64,000 bases of DNA, taken from the NCBI GenBank assembly GCA_026874595.1, contig CM049320.1, positions 39,682,714-39,746,713 of the forward strand, in the 5' to 3' direction. The stretch is from Sipunculus nudus (taxonomy: Eukaryota > Annelida > Sipuncula > Golfingiida > Sipunculidae). Both the position numbers and the translations under genes were made by a program. Positions 24,263 to 37,194 of this stretch are shown here, piece after piece; positions within the stretch are counted from its first letter, which is position 1; the number at the start of each line of letters is the position of its first letter. The notes below the pieces were generated by a model. That model had not been told where the DNA came from and did no database searches. It worked only from the letters and a program-made list of their open reading frames with translations.

Positions 24263-27200
24263 GAAGAAGTTCAATGGGTCGTTCAACCTTAATCATGTGA
24301 AAAGACATATTCACAGTAGCTGGATAAGGTCTATGGCAATTTATAAGTACACTACACCTTGACTTCTAACAATTGAGAATGTTACATTTACTCGTATATT
24401 ATAATTGTACATTTATATACAGGAATAAATCATCATGTTCATGTTTACAGTTGTCCAATATACTAAATCAATGAATGTAAAAGTATTCTAGTTTAGGTCT
24501 AGGTATGCAAATTTCATAATATAGGGGAAGGTGCATACTGTAGAAACTGACAAAATTGCAGGTACATGTACATGTTAATGCTAACCCAACAGTCGTACAA
24601 ATAATACAAATGCGTATTTTTATTTAATTTTTATCTTTCATTACTTAGAAGGTATTTAGCATTAGCCTTTAGACGATAGAATTTTTATGTTTAAGGCCAT
24701 GTTCTTCTCGGTATACTCTGATTTTTGATGATAGGGATGCGCTTTTAACAGCATTGGGGTTACATATCCTCGTTCTATAAAAGGGAGTTTTATTGATTCC
24801 AGCCGTGGACTGGGGACCTTTTAAATCGACCTTTCAAATGAAAAAGTAATCTATAAACCACTTATTTACCAAACATGCGAATCGAACATATCAGTTCATG
24901 TAATATATCCATTTTTACTCAAATAGTAACCTTTACACTAACATTGGACATTTAGATTTTTTAAAAATCCTGGTATGATTGTGTTTTAAGGCAGATGCTA
25001 CCACATCAAGTAAACTTTGGACAGACTTTTTAACAATATGACGACCTTAAGCGTACCGGGTAGTTGCATACATAAAATTCTTTATTTTAATTGTTTTCTT
25101 AATTAAATGAGTTAAATATTTGAATTGATTTGAAGATCACGTTTCAATAGATAAAATATCAATTTACTCTGGGAAATGCTCTTTGTTTAACGACAAATGA
25201 AGCCATATATGTCAAGCAACTCATTGTTATTTGGAAATCAGTGGACATGTTATATAGATTAGCATCATTGCCGTCGAACAAACACAACTCATAAAACTCA
25301 CTACAAATTTTCTATTATTTTAAACCTGCAAACTGACATTATCCTAGATTGATGATAATTTTTATTTCCTCCGATATATTCGAAGAGTATCATAAAAGTA
25401 CAAAGATGTATATGAAAACGAATATGTGTAATTAAGCAACATTATAATCAATGTAATTAGTACACAGTGAAATATCGTAGATAAAAAAGACCTGAAAGTT
25501 TGCTAATCTTAACTAAATTCTTGCTCGAGGCAAATGTCACCAGCCAAGATTAATTTTTAGTATAATGTTTAGCATATTTATATTATTCGTAGTATGTTTT
25601 ATATATTTGAGAATGTGCAACAACATCAAAATGAAATATAACAGGGGCCAAAGGGCCAACTAAATTAAAGAACAGTACATTAAGTTAATCCATAATTATA
25701 ATCCATAGATGATCGCTCTATATAACCATCTCATCTCCGTCGTTATTCAGTTGGGACTTCCAAAATTTCTGGATCTGCTCCTGCAGTTTATTTTTCACCA
25801 AATCTTCAGAAACCCCGTGATGGTTACCATGACAAGAATTTCACAATCATAATTTTATAGTTTCCGAAAATGTAACCCCTGAAGCATTTCATAGTCACAC
25901 ATAAATTGTCATATCATTATCTTTGTGGTCACACATGTAGTAATCAATTCTCTGTGTATAAATGATCCCTTTAGTTTAATGCTCGTTGTACTCATATAAT
26001 TAGTTTTATATCATTACAGCACATTATAAAGAGAACGGTTGGGATAATTCCCCGTTACGGATTAATTCTTTTGTCTCGCCTTTTAATCAGGTGGTGCCGG
26101 TGTATTTGAACCTGTAGGGAAATATTGGGGCTTGTACACCTCATGTTTGAAAAGTTGCATACTAAGTCCAAAGTATAAATATAATTTTAAACCGAAACCT
26201 TACATGTTTGACGCGTTGAAAATTGTAATAATTTTGATATAAAGCTGTACAGTGTAACAGATAACACATTTTGTTCTAAAAAACATATAAGCCTGGGGAG
26301 CTTGGGGGACTGGCTCCAACTTCACAAATACAGGAACACAAAACTTCTAACGCCCTCCTCGGACAAATATCTCCTAGGAACAATACTCGTCTAACGCGGT
26401 CCTTGAAATAAAACTCCGTCTTCTGCAAATTTTCATCTCACAAGACAGGCTGCAAACGATTCAACTTTAACTCTCTCGGCCTTGGAACCTCTTTTATATA
26501 TACCTGCCGCAAAGAAACTTCGGGTACGTTATAGTCATCAAATGTTTACAGGCTTCTCAACATAGAAATTACCAGCTCAGCCTCCCAGAAGATTCTAGAC
26601 TTCCAGGATGTTCTGTCATCTGATCACAACCAACCGTAGCCTAGTAAGTTCCATGTTCCATTACTTGATACATAAAAAAACCGATATACCGATCAACACA
26701 ACCATGTACAATGTTTCAAGGATTAATTCTACATCCTAAGACTTGATACATTTACAATGATTTGATATTTACAAGTAGTCGACCTCAATGAATTGTCAAT
26801 CATCCACTGAGTGATATATTGCTTAAGTTGTGTAAACCAAAGAAATACATTAAAAAGTTAAGTTAGGGAACTGATTTAGGCATTATTTTATTTCAATGCA
26901 AGAGATGAATAGTAATATACAATAAACGTATCATTGCCGAAACGTATTATTATATAAATATTTTTCGCCATGTTGAATCTGAATGGCAAAAATAGTGTCA
27001 ATACATTGTTTATGATTAAATTCCGCATCAAAACAAATGGGGGTAGGGGGGGGAATAAAAATAAGATAAAATAAAATCTTAGCAGTATAGATAAGCGCTA
27101 TTTATTTATCAGTAGGAAGTATAGTCATGCCTCATTACATAAATATGTGTTGATATGAAGTAAAATATATTATACGGTATTATACATATTCGTCAGTTCA

Positions 27201-27690
27201 AATTTTTACAGTAAATATAAGGTCACACATGTTTATTCTCATATATAATAATTCCATGTTTGTGAAATAATTGTAAAGTAGCTAGGATTTTCTTGAAAAA
27301 ATTAAAATTTACACACACATGCATTCAGAATGTGTTTTTTATGAGCAGAACCAATCTGTTTTCGGCACCATTCAGGTTTCCTTGCTTGTATACTGACACA
27401 AAGCTTTTATCACGGATACAGTTATCATCTTCCCTTTCCGCTTAGCCGGTTTCACCATGTTAGTGACGTGCTCGGTGATTTCTTGAACGCTAGAAATAAA
27501 ATTTTGTCTGGTTGCGTGTAAATAAAAACTGAGAAAAATAGCGAAGCATTTTGACTGTTTGACTGAAAGATCGAAACAACCGCAGATTATATGGGTTCAT
27601 ATACCGCTCAAGTGTCAAAACATCACATTTGTTTATACCTCATAGAACCAAATGTATGCCTACTGTGCTCCACACATGAAGAATTACTGG
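23602..27690. repeat. Segmental unit 3 of the ~9-kb triplication
   Basis: Colinear with units 1 and 2 from GATTAAATTAAACCTTGATC through the G-tract landmark at about 26295, then jumps directly to sequence matching 10950 in unit 1 and 19380 in unit 2, so about 3.8 kb is missing. It then matches unit 1 at 11230-11760 (27510-27660 matches 11600-11760). Homology fades near 27690. Confidence 0.85.
24217..24261. repeat. (AT)n microsatellite
   Basis: About 22 AT dinucleotides at the same place in unit 3 as the 15249 tract in unit 2. Confidence 0.95.
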
Positions 27691-30280
27691 GAGTATCCAC
27701 AGGTCCAAGACTCTGGAAATCAATCTTCCCTGATTATAAATTTCTGGCGATTCTAATTGAATATATCGTCTGCTGTTGAATATCACAGGAATTGCTGGGT
27801 CTATAAAAACCAGGTTTTAAGGATATATTGATACTATAAGTTTGATTTCCATTAAGGTTGCATGTATTGTCACTTAGGTAGAGCTGCATTTCAAGTTCTT
27901 CCAGTTGCAGTATTTGAATGTTTTCTATACTAATAAGATATATTATTCGGTTCTAAATATTGACCATATGACTTGTGTATGTAAACTACAGATGGCACCA
28001 TATACTTTGACCTATTTCTTGTGATCTAAAATGGTAAACATTATCCTGAACTGCAACATGCTACTGTATATGTTACAGTTTCAATTGTTAATTTTTTCAA
28101 TTGTTACCCATTATTACCTTGCAAATCCCAAATAGGTCATTTATCCATTACTTTTATGTGCTTCGGCCTTAAGAAGTTTGTTAGATTTAGCTGAAAATCA
28201 TGGCCATTAGCCAATTGATATTTATAAAATATCCCCATCACCCATCTGCTAATAAATGTTGTACCCTTACATATATTACCGCCCTATCCAATTTTGATGC
28301 CATGTAAAGGACTCACCTTCATTCCCGATAATAGGTTAATCAAACTTTTATCACTCTTGCTGTAAAATTACTATATTATTTATCATCAGATTTATAATAT
28401 CATGGTTTACCATGTTCAGCTGAACCTACAACATGCTTCAAAAACACTCAACATATATCTAGGTCTGATCGATCATCAATTTTGTTGCTAAATATAAATT
28501 GATGGTTACACTTGGCGAATGTAAACACACAAAGTGGTCAGACAAAAATTCTGACTTGTAACGGCAATACAGTTTAGTTTAAATAGCGTATGGAATTGTG
28601 TGTATGTGTGTGTGTGGAGGGTAGTCCAGGGACTCTTCCTTTTTTTCCCTCTGCAAGCTTTTCTAAGGGTCCAGGTTTTTAACAAGTCTTTTAAAGGAAT
28701 TCTTATTCGTCTTCTTGGGTTGACCCCAACCCCATTTCGAATTCCTGGATCCTCCCCTGTTTAGTCTATGAATAGAAATTTTGAATACTGCTGAAGACAT
28801 ATTGAGTAAAGCCTGTGTAATAAGACAACCCCGGGGGCTGGCCAAAGTGGTCTTAATTCACAAGGAGTCTGAATAGACAGGTCAGTTATTACCAGTGTGA
28901 ATGCTTTCGGTAATTAAAGGGTGGTGTAAACAGGTGGCCTTTTTTAGACAGGTTCCATAGCGTACTGATGTGCTGATGGAAATATACATATCAGTGACGA
29001 ATATCACTCGGTGACGCATAGATACCTGAATAACGCGAGGAGTGGTACAGGTGTGTTATGCCCTATTTTAGTAGAGCCTTACTGGTGTAGCTAACTACTT
29101 GCTGTCTGCGTGCCGGCCAACTTCTGACTTAGCTGCTCTGTTGAACATCATTTGATCCACTGTAAGCGGTTCTCTAAAGATAAGTTTTGTTGAATCATTT
29201 GCTTTATTCGTTACTTCTGGGATTTTTGCTGATCGTTAGATGGCAAGGGGTGCAAATGACTTTCAACCCTTTTAGTTCCCAATTGACAGAATAATGGGCC
29301 CAGTGATGGGATGTTTAGCTTTTATTAGTAACTAAACAAGAGCGGTTTTTAATATATGTTTCATGTCACATTTGTTCAATTTTATTTGACACTAAAAACT
29401 ATTGTTTTCACTTGTAAAATATTGGTTTAATAATTTGCTTCTTGGATACCGCTGTTGCCATAGTAAAAGGTGAACTGGGGTTACCCAAACAATCCCCACG
29501 TTAATACCAATGTGACTACATGTCGAACTGCACTTTGCGCTTGTCAACTCGTATTTACGATATTACCCAGTGGTAATGAATGCAGCATAAGCCGCATACA
29601 GACAGTGGATATACAGTCTGATGTCAACTACGAGTCCAGTTTTAGCGGACTCAGTCTCATGAAAGATGTTTCCCTGGCCTGAACTTGAATGAATGAGCTT
29701 TATTTCTTTGAAACGAATTTTCCTCTTTGTCATGACATTATATTTTGTTCCATGATGACCTACATAACCTAAAGAAACACTTATTTTGCATGGAGATAAG
29801 TACACATTATTATACATGAACATTTTGTGTTTATATATATATCCATTTAAGTTTAACCATGTTTTTTTTCTACCCCGGTCACGCATGTTATTACCCGAAA
29901 ACAGAGCCCCGGCATACGTGTTACGATACGTCATTTAAGCTGCATGTCAGTAGGTGATGTTGAGTGTTAACACGGCAATCGAAAACGTATTCTATCCGTC
30001 TTACCAAAAACTTTTGGATAATAGCTCAGGAATAGGTATCAAACCGTTAAAAATGCGAATAGAATTTTCCGCTGCACTAAAGTGCCATGTGAACGCTCAA
30101 TTCTCATCCAAAGCATTTGTACTGTGAGAAAATATTTTTTTTCAGCGCCAAGATTGCAATAGCTAGTAACCGCAACACACTATACTGAGTTTCGTCTTAA
30201 ATACAGAGACAATTTCCACTTAATACAGAGAGAGATGGGTCTATCATGAAAAAACAAGGCCTGATTGAATGCTAAGGATT
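27691..30280. other. Non-coding interval without recognised gene
   Basis: Single-copy within the window. It holds a short (GT)n near 28598-28616, a TCGAATTCCTGGATCC-type segment (about 28735-28752) resembling 20461-20475 in reverse complement, and a possible LINE 3' end at 29684. I see no exon with both splice sites and protein-like content. Confidence 0.5.
29684..29815 (-). mobile_element. Possible LINE 3' end fragment
   Basis: On the minus strand the segment ends in AAATAAAGCTCATTCATTC, the polyadenylation-like plus ATTC-tail arrangement also seen at the end of the larger LINE relic (54624-54662). No reverse transcriptase sequence is attached. The minus-strand ORF 29563-29934 crosses it but has no recognisable content. 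Confidence 0.3.
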
Positions 30281-30700
30281 TTTTTAGCTCAGCTGGCAGT
30301 AAGTCATCTGAGCTTTAGCGATCACCCTCTGTCCTTCAACAGGGTCACATATCGTATCGGTTGGACCTAGAAACTTCTAACTCTAACATCCAGGCAGGTT
30401 TATCTTCTGCGAACTTTAGAAAAAAAGATGCATTGTGAGCACCCTGAATGCCAGATGAAGCACAAGTTGTAACCATTAGGCCTTGAATCTTCTCACGTAA
30501 TATTCTTGGACTTCTAAGGAAAATGTCCGTTGAAACATGAAATTAGGCAACTGTTGCGACCTATGGGTAAAAGATGTCGTATGAACATCCTATATGTCAG
30601 AGGAGCACAAATTGTATTTGTTAGGCCTAGAATCTTCTGACGCAACATTCAGGAACGTTCTAGGCAATTCGTGGAAACCTAAAATTAAGCACAGTTGATG
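30281..30700 (+). repeat. Second copy of the hairpin-headed repeat
   Basis: Starts TTTTTAGCTCAG with the outer hairpin stem kept (30285-30315), followed by GCGATCACCCTCTGTCC as at 21990. Two to three monomers follow but the AGGTCA palindromes have decayed. Shares AGGCCTAGAATCTTCT with the array at 21952-23600. Confidence 0.8.
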
Positions 30701-31020
30701 AAACCTGTAAATTCAAAAGCAGAACAGATATTTCAGTTAAAGAAATTAATCATGTATTACATATGAAGTTCCTCAGTAAACTCAAAACATTCATGCTCAA
30801 AGTAATGTTATTATAGTAAGATAATAGAAAAAAATTGAATCAACCTCATATATATATTTTAAAAAAGATACAATAAATATTTTCAGCAAGGTTTGAAGGC
30901 CTTGAATCATTTCTATATTCATGTAATATTAAGATATGCCTAACAATGAAGGGTCATTAAATGAATAGGTCATTTGTTATCTTGTTTTCAGGCTGCCATT
31001 CCACATCCATCTTTAACCAG

Positions 31021-31116
31021 GAGTTCTAGGTCAGGCTGGATGGGATGAACATCCTGAGTACACTCATCCAAACGTAGTTATGCGGTGGAGACCTGGTTCT
31101 CTAAGACATGTCAACT
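31021..31116 (+). CDS. Internal exon, probable MIB/HERC2 domain
   Basis: Acceptor TCTTTAACCAG at 31010-31020 and consensus donor T|GTAAGTG at 31117 bracket 96 nt. After two leading bases (GA) the open frame reads 31 codons beginning VLGQAGWDEHPEYT and continuing HPNVVMRWRPGSLRHVN, leaving one base T. A W-D-E segment, then a variable stretch, then VV-x-R-W-x-x-G-S followed by N matches the second half of the MIB/HERC2 domain, which usually reads VxVxWDxGSxNxYR. That domain occurs in E3 ubiquitin ligases such as Mind bomb, HERC2 and HECTD1. The leftover T would begin the conserved Tyr codon if the next exon starts AC or AT. Frames in the other phases are closed by TAG or TAA. No flanking exon of the domain was found nearby, so the gene, or pseudogene, must have long introns. 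Assignment rests on pattern memory only. Confidence 0.45.
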
Positions 31117-31670
31117 GTAAGTGAAAAAATGTACTGGTCATGGGACACAATGTCCAGGTGCCAAAAGGTGTCATGTCCTCGGCTACGGAACTAAAGTTAG
31201 TGTGAAAAGAATTATATTACAAATAAAATTTAGAGGTACTGCTTGTGTAACTGAGCAGTTCTGTTGTGCCATATAACAAAGATCTAAGTTAAAATATAAA
31301 CAGTTTACTTAACGTGTCATTCATATTAATGTATTGACAGAATTCATCATGGGGAGGTTTGCTGTCTGAAAAGAAATTAATATATTAACTTGGCCCCTAC
31401 ACACATGCATTCCCAATAACAGAGTTTCCAGGGTTCCGGATAGTTATTTTTGCCTTTTAATTTTAACAAAATACCCTTGAGTGGGTTATCTACCAATCTG
31501 GTATAGGTAATATAAAATACTATATCCACTTAACCTATCCAGAAACAGATGAGTACTTTTTCTTAACACTTATCTACCACTGCTAGGAAAAAAAGTATAT
31601 GAAAAATAAAAAAAAGGTTATGAATAGTGTTTTTAAGTGTCAAAATACGAATACCCTTTTTAAGGTATTT

Positions 31671-31751
31671 TGAAATACCCTTTTATAAAATACCTCATTA
31701 AAGTTATTTCAGAAATACCTTTAATAAGGTATTTTATAAAAGGGTATTTCA
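31671..31751. other. Long hairpin, 33-nt arms
   Basis: Arms 31671-31703 and 31719-31751 are reverse complements with one mismatch, separated by a 15-nt loop (31704-31718). The arms begin TGAAATACCCTTTTATAAAA. A second small hairpin with AATACC/GGTATT arms lies just upstream (31650-31670). The size resembles a microRNA precursor, but the arms are very AT-rich and also look like a palindromic mini-element. No expression evidence can be drawn from sequence. Confidence 0.85.
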
Positions 31752-32147
31752 AAATCTCAGCTTTTGTAGTTTACTTTCTAACAACGTCAAACATTAGCGA
31801 GAAAAGGTCCGTTTACACTCAGAATGTTGATAAACCCCCTTCTCATATTTGTTGAATATCTGCCCGCATGAATAAAGGCATGGCCCGCATGGGTTACTGG
31901 GCGCAGCCAACTTGTTTGCGAGACAGGAAATTACTTGTTCCCATAAAGATGGAGTTTCAGTCTGGGTTGTCAGTTCACATGTTTTCTCTAATGATTCATC
32001 ATTCGTAGCCTAATGTTAAGTTTATGGGCTATTTACCAACATATGAATGCAAGGAAGACCACTGCAATGCATTCCTCGATATTGCTTGAATCACGACTCA
32101 GGTAGGCTTTCTAGCCCAATTTGCAGTGCCTACTGAGTCGAGTTTTC

Positions 32148-32633
32148 ACGGTAAACATACCAAGTGACTAGTAGCTTTTCCCATCACCAGGAGGCACCAG
32201 CTTGCCCTTGACTAACCAGTCAAGGTTACGGAAAAAGTTATGGAAAGTCGCGTGTTTTCCAGGGTAAAATAAATCATTCACACGTTGCCTAAGGAACACA
32301 GGCTTTCTCAGTGTCCTTTTCGTTCTCCTTTAATCAACAAATAACCGCAAGTTAATCCGCAAGTTATCATTCGTATTTTTTCATTGCCTTGTTATTTATC
32401 ATCGTCAATTAATAGGTAACGAGTTACGTTATCCATGCTTGAGGATTTGATATCGAATTCACAAAAGAGTCCAATTGGGGGTAAAAGATGTAAAGATCAA
32501 ATGACTATGTATACGTAAGAAGGTTCAATTAAGAAGAAAAATAATGAGCGAAATAAGTTCTAACCTTCTCAATCATCTTGTTGATCTGTTCCTATGTCTG
32601 ATTTGGTCAGATTAAGCCATTTATAAATGTTTA
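32148..32633. repeat. Module A, copy 1 of tandem pair
   Basis: About 486 bp directly repeated at 32634-33119; both contain CACCAGCTTGCCC, GTTTTCCAGGGTAAA, GATTTGATATCGAATTCAC and CTTCTCAATCATC. Differences are scattered, with identity roughly in the low 90s percent by eye. A third, more diverged copy is at about 37195-37640. Confidence 0.9.
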
Positions 32634-33119
32634 ACGGTTAACATACCAAGTGACTACTAGTCTTTTCCAACATGAGGAGGCACCAGCTTGCCCCCGACTA
32701 ACCAGTCAAGGTACGGAAAAAGTTATGGAAAGTCCCGTGTTTTCCAGGGTAAAAATAAATCATTCACAAGTTGCCTAAAGAAAACATGCTTTCTCCATGT
32801 CCTTTTCGTTCTACTTTAATTAACAAATAACCCAACTATCCGCAAGTAATCTTTCGTATTTTTTTCATTGCCTTGTAATTTATCATCGTGAATGAAGAGG
32901 TAACGAGTTACGTCATCCATGCATGAGGATTTGATATCGAATTCACAAAAGAGTCCAATTGGGGATAAAAGATGTAGAGATCAAATGACTATGTATACGT
33001 AAGAAGGTGCATTTAAGAATAAAAATGATGAGCGATATAAGTTCTAACCTTCTCAATCATCCTGTTGATCTGTTCCTATGGCTGGTTTGGTCAGATACAG
33101 CCATTTATAAATGTTAAAA
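32634..33119. repeat. Module A, copy 2 of tandem pair
   Basis: Adjacent direct repeat of 32148-32633. From here the sequence continues into material matching 37640-37800, so this copy is the one that heads the 4.6-kb macro-unit. Confidence 0.9.
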
Positions 33120-34824
33120 ACTAAACCTGAAGTAAAGCGTAAAGGGTCTTATTTTCTTTAATACTTGTCACTAACAATAAGATGCCTTATTTTACCATTC
33201 AGAGTACTCATACACTATAGCAATGGAATTCCTTTATCTCTCTGGACAAATATCCAACTTGAGTCAAATATGTAAAGAAAGGTGGGGAATTAGACTATTT
33301 TCACCAGTTCCATAAGCGGGTTTTAAAAACCGAGCGGAACTTAATATCAGCATCTGAGTTTTATAAAAACTGAATTCAAACGCTACCTAGTTTAACCCCG
33401 CCGGCTCATCATTGTAACATCAAGCGTGTTCTTTTTTTGTTTCTCCTGTGGAAGAGGGCTTCTTGCCACAAAAAACTCTTTGATAAGAAACTTGTTTCTG
33501 TGTATGCCTTTAGATACTATAATTCTGCTATCTTCTTTCAGAAGCTCACAGCCGGGAAACCCCTCATGTCAGTCAGTTCTGTTAGTTATTATTTGCACAT
33601 AGTGAATTCGATGACATGGATATATCTGACGGAAAAATGAATTATTATTATTATTGCTTCAGAAAACTGTCAGTTTTAAATGAATTCAAAGTAAGATCTT
33701 GATAGAGGGGTTCCTTGGCACTTTCCGTCTGATAGAATAACCTTACAGGGAGATACCTTGCGCATGCACGCCAAACTTCTTTAAAAAATATTTCCAATGA
33801 TAGTTGCATTGGTTACCGCTGAAACGGAACCTGGTTTATGTTGAAGAGAGTCTACTGTAGTATGCCAAACAGCCGATTGGTGCCTGTACAATATTAGGGT
33901 GGAGTCTTAGAAAGGTTTTGCTGTTTTATCGATAAGAGCTTTCTGTAACGCTGAGGTAAGTTCCCGAGACGCTCAAATTCTTTCCACAACACTCGGATAC
34001 AGGTTCCATCTCTGAAGGTTTTAGCTGTTGGACCAGTTGGTTGTCACTGACCATTGGCGACTATATGAAAACAGTCAATTGTAATCACATATCATTTTTT
34101 GGAATATTCAAGCTTTTTACAATATCACCCTACTGTTCTATCAACCTGAGCAGTTAATATAGTGGACACATTTTTGGGCACTGGCGAAATTTTCAGTGTT
34201 TTTTACAGATAATACATAATTCATACCTTGTTGTATTATGCATCTGAGGGACTCTTGTTTAAAATTGAAAATCATAGCATAAAAGAATTTATAAACCAGC
34301 CATGCATGTTCTCACATGGATACAAACCCACGGCACACGTCATTCAAAGTTCATACCAATGTCCGTGTGCGATCATGCTTATGCACTTCAAACATTTAGC
34401 TGATATCAGCTCGTCCCTCAGTGTACACGGGGAATCATCGTCTCGGAATGAAATAGACAAACATCATTAAGCGTGTGAATTCATTAATAATGCCCTGTGA
34501 CTCAGTACCCGCGAATGGAACTTAAAACAATGTAGACTCTGAAGGGTGAGGGTTAACTGTGCTGTGTTGGTAGTTTTATAAAACTATTATGAATCGACAT
34601 GTTTGCCATTGTCTTCGTATTAGCATTCGGATATCAACCCCAGGAAAGCTACCTCAGGCCAGTACAAGGCAATACGGAACCAGACGGTTAATAACATATA
34701 ATTATCTGTCATATGTCAGATAATATCCTGTCTTTCCCACGGTATCATTATTCAAGCTGACCAAATCATTATCGTTCACCTCCTTTCAATCAGATTCGAA
34801 TCACATTTTATCCAAGAGAGAGAC

Positions 34825-36053
34825 GTGATTGCCTGATTTAGAACACAGGTGTTTTTACTAAAACCCCTAACTTCTACACTCATTCCGCAGCTGCTGTGGA
34901 CTGCAGTGGTTCAACATCTATATATCCTTCGCCTTAGTCACTGCATTGTTCAGTAAGATTTTCGTTGTTTCACCACCAGGTCTTGCGCGGGGCAAAATTT
35001 GTCATTTTAACAATAAAGGAGGGATGTCACGGGTTTAAAAGTTGGAGGTGGATGCACAATGCGACATCCGGCAATCATTGATATTTATTATACGCTCATT
35101 GCCTTTTGCTTATTATTCTCTCATTGCCTTGTATTTGTTATTCATTATTTTTTGTTATTCATTATTCTGTCATATCCTTCATATGATTCTCTTTCATTGC
35201 TTTGTTATTAATAATCTAACAGCGAAAGATATATTTTCATATTTTCATCCTGATACATTCTGGCTTAAGAAAAATCATTTCTTAGTTCATCTCCTTGATT
35301 TTCTTGATTAAACAAAGAAATTGACAATCCTTCTTGAGAGTTATCTTTTATTCGCTCAATTATTTCTATTGCTTTAGTATCGTTATTTATACAACTATAC
35401 TGTTATTGCATTTATGGGTGGGTGAAAAAAGTATGGTTCAAGCCAGAAACACAAACATACGGCCAGCCGTCACCTGTGTACTGCATGTGTCCAAGAAACA
35501 TGTATAATTAACTTTTAGCCAGAGCGATTTCTATTACCTCTGTAAATCCTTTTTACCTTTTTCACGTTTCCACGCGAGTCCTCTTAAAAGGATGAAGAAC
35601 GAGATACGGGAAATGTAGTATGTTTGTAACCACGACATACCAAACTAAGATGCTTCTCCATTTTTCTAAAATACAGAGGCATGTACTGCATCATGCTGCA
35701 GTACATGCTGCACAAACAAACAGCAGCAGAAGAAGCAATACTGGGTTCGAAGCAATGGCTAAGGGAAATTAGGAAAAAGCATTGGGCCTAAAATTAGTTT
35801 GATCAAGAGCAAGAACTTGACAGCTAGAGGCACAATGCTTACTGTTTAGAGTTAGCAGAGCAAAATGGAAATAGCAAGAACGTGTTGATGCTTTTGGCAC
35901 CATGTTGTCACGAATATTGGCGGTCATGGAATGTGTTCTGTGTGCATGGAAAGGGGCATTATATACTGTGAACATCTGACATGCGTAGTGCGATTCAAAT
36001 TAAAACATGTATAACTTCCTTTAGGATAAACATTATTTATACGTGTAGAGGCT
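34825..36053. repeat. Module C, copy 1
   Basis: Begins GTGATTGCCTGATT and includes TTTCACCACCAGGTCTTG, ATGCACAATGCGACATCC, a TCATTGCC-rich minisatellite, CATCTCCTTGATTTTCTTG and an AGAAGCAATA segment. The next copy begins at 36054, a period of 1229 bp. Related copies start at 40564 and 42217, with partial ones at about 39790, 43543, 46985 and 47878. Confidence 0.85.
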
Positions 36054-36880
36054 GTGATTGCCTGATTCGGTGCACAAGTAATTTTTCTCAGAATCCTCTA
36101 CCTACTGCACTCTTTTCCCAGCGGTCGTAAACAATAGTCGTTCTTTAACTTGATCTCCTTCGCTTGCACCGCTGCTTTGCTTAGCAAGATTTTAGGGGTT
36201 TCATCACCAGATCTGGCGAAGGGCCGATAATTGTAATTAAACCATTGAGAGAGGGATGTCACGGGTTTTATAGTTGGACGCACAATGCGACATCCGGTTG
36301 TCTTTTATATTTATTATTCTGTCATTGCCATTTATTAATTATTCCCTTCTTGTCTGTTCTCTCATTACCTCGTTATAAATCATTCTTTCATTGCCTTGAT
36401 ATTTATCATTCACTCATTGCTTTATTTGCTATTATCCTATATGAGAAAGAAACATATTTTCAACCTAATACATGTTGCCCTAAAAAATTTACTCTCCTAG
36501 TTCATGTCCTTTAGTTTTCTAAATTCAACAAAGAACTGACAATTCAGAACTTATCTATTACATGTTCGATGGACAGTCATTCTAATGCTCTGGTATCATG
36601 ATTTACCTCATTATACTTTTGGTCATACATTTATGATCGGGAGGAAAACACGCATGTTAAAAACGGAAACACACATAAGGCCAATTCTTACCTGTGTCCA
36701 GCAGGTATCTAAGAAGAAATTATTCTTTATCTTATTTACTTATAGCCGGGGAGTATTTGAAAATTATAAAATACAAGAGGATACAAGTGCCTTATAGTGA
36801 GGACATGTAACAGTAAACATAGGAAACTACATACAAAAAATTTTCCTACTTCTTACGTCATGCAGAGTTCTTTAGGGCAC
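36054..36880. repeat. Module C, copy 2 (partial)
   Basis: Same order of landmarks as 34825-36053 up to the CACACATAAGGCCAATTC segment, then ends. Contains the same TCATTGCC minisatellite (36310-36430). Confidence 0.8.
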
Positions 36881-37194
36881 AGATAGGAAGGCTGCAACAG
36901 ATCACTTAGTCGGAGTCATATGCTATAGTGTACCAAATGGTTTGGTTTGCTTTAGTTGGCATTAAAATAAAGTTTGATTTGTTTTATAGCTTATACTTTA
37001 AAAATAACATTATTGGTTAATTAGTTTATTAATTAGTCGCCAATTAAAGACATGTCGTCAAAATACTTGTGAGGACTCATTATATGATGGCGTTCGCGGT
37101 AGAATAACCGCGCGAAATTCAGCTTCCCATGTACGTGAAAGGCGAAAACTCTCCGTTATATGGTTAAATAAAAATATTTATATTGAAAGTTATC

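Larger units (their letters stand above)
32634..37194. repeat. Macro-unit 1 of a diverged ~4.6-kb tandem array
   Basis: Order is module A (32634), module B (about 33437-34490, with TATGCCTTTAG and CCTGTACAATATTAGGGTGGA), then two module C copies (34825 and 36054). The next macro-unit repeats the A-B-C order from 37195. Divergence is substantial, with many indels. The ORFs in it are not conserved between copies. Confidence 0.8.

Noticed and set aside
37093-37118. Small GC-rich hairpin TTCGCGGT...ACCGCG
   Set aside because: Six to eight base pairs only; could be chance or a repeat fragment, and nothing adjacent supports a function.
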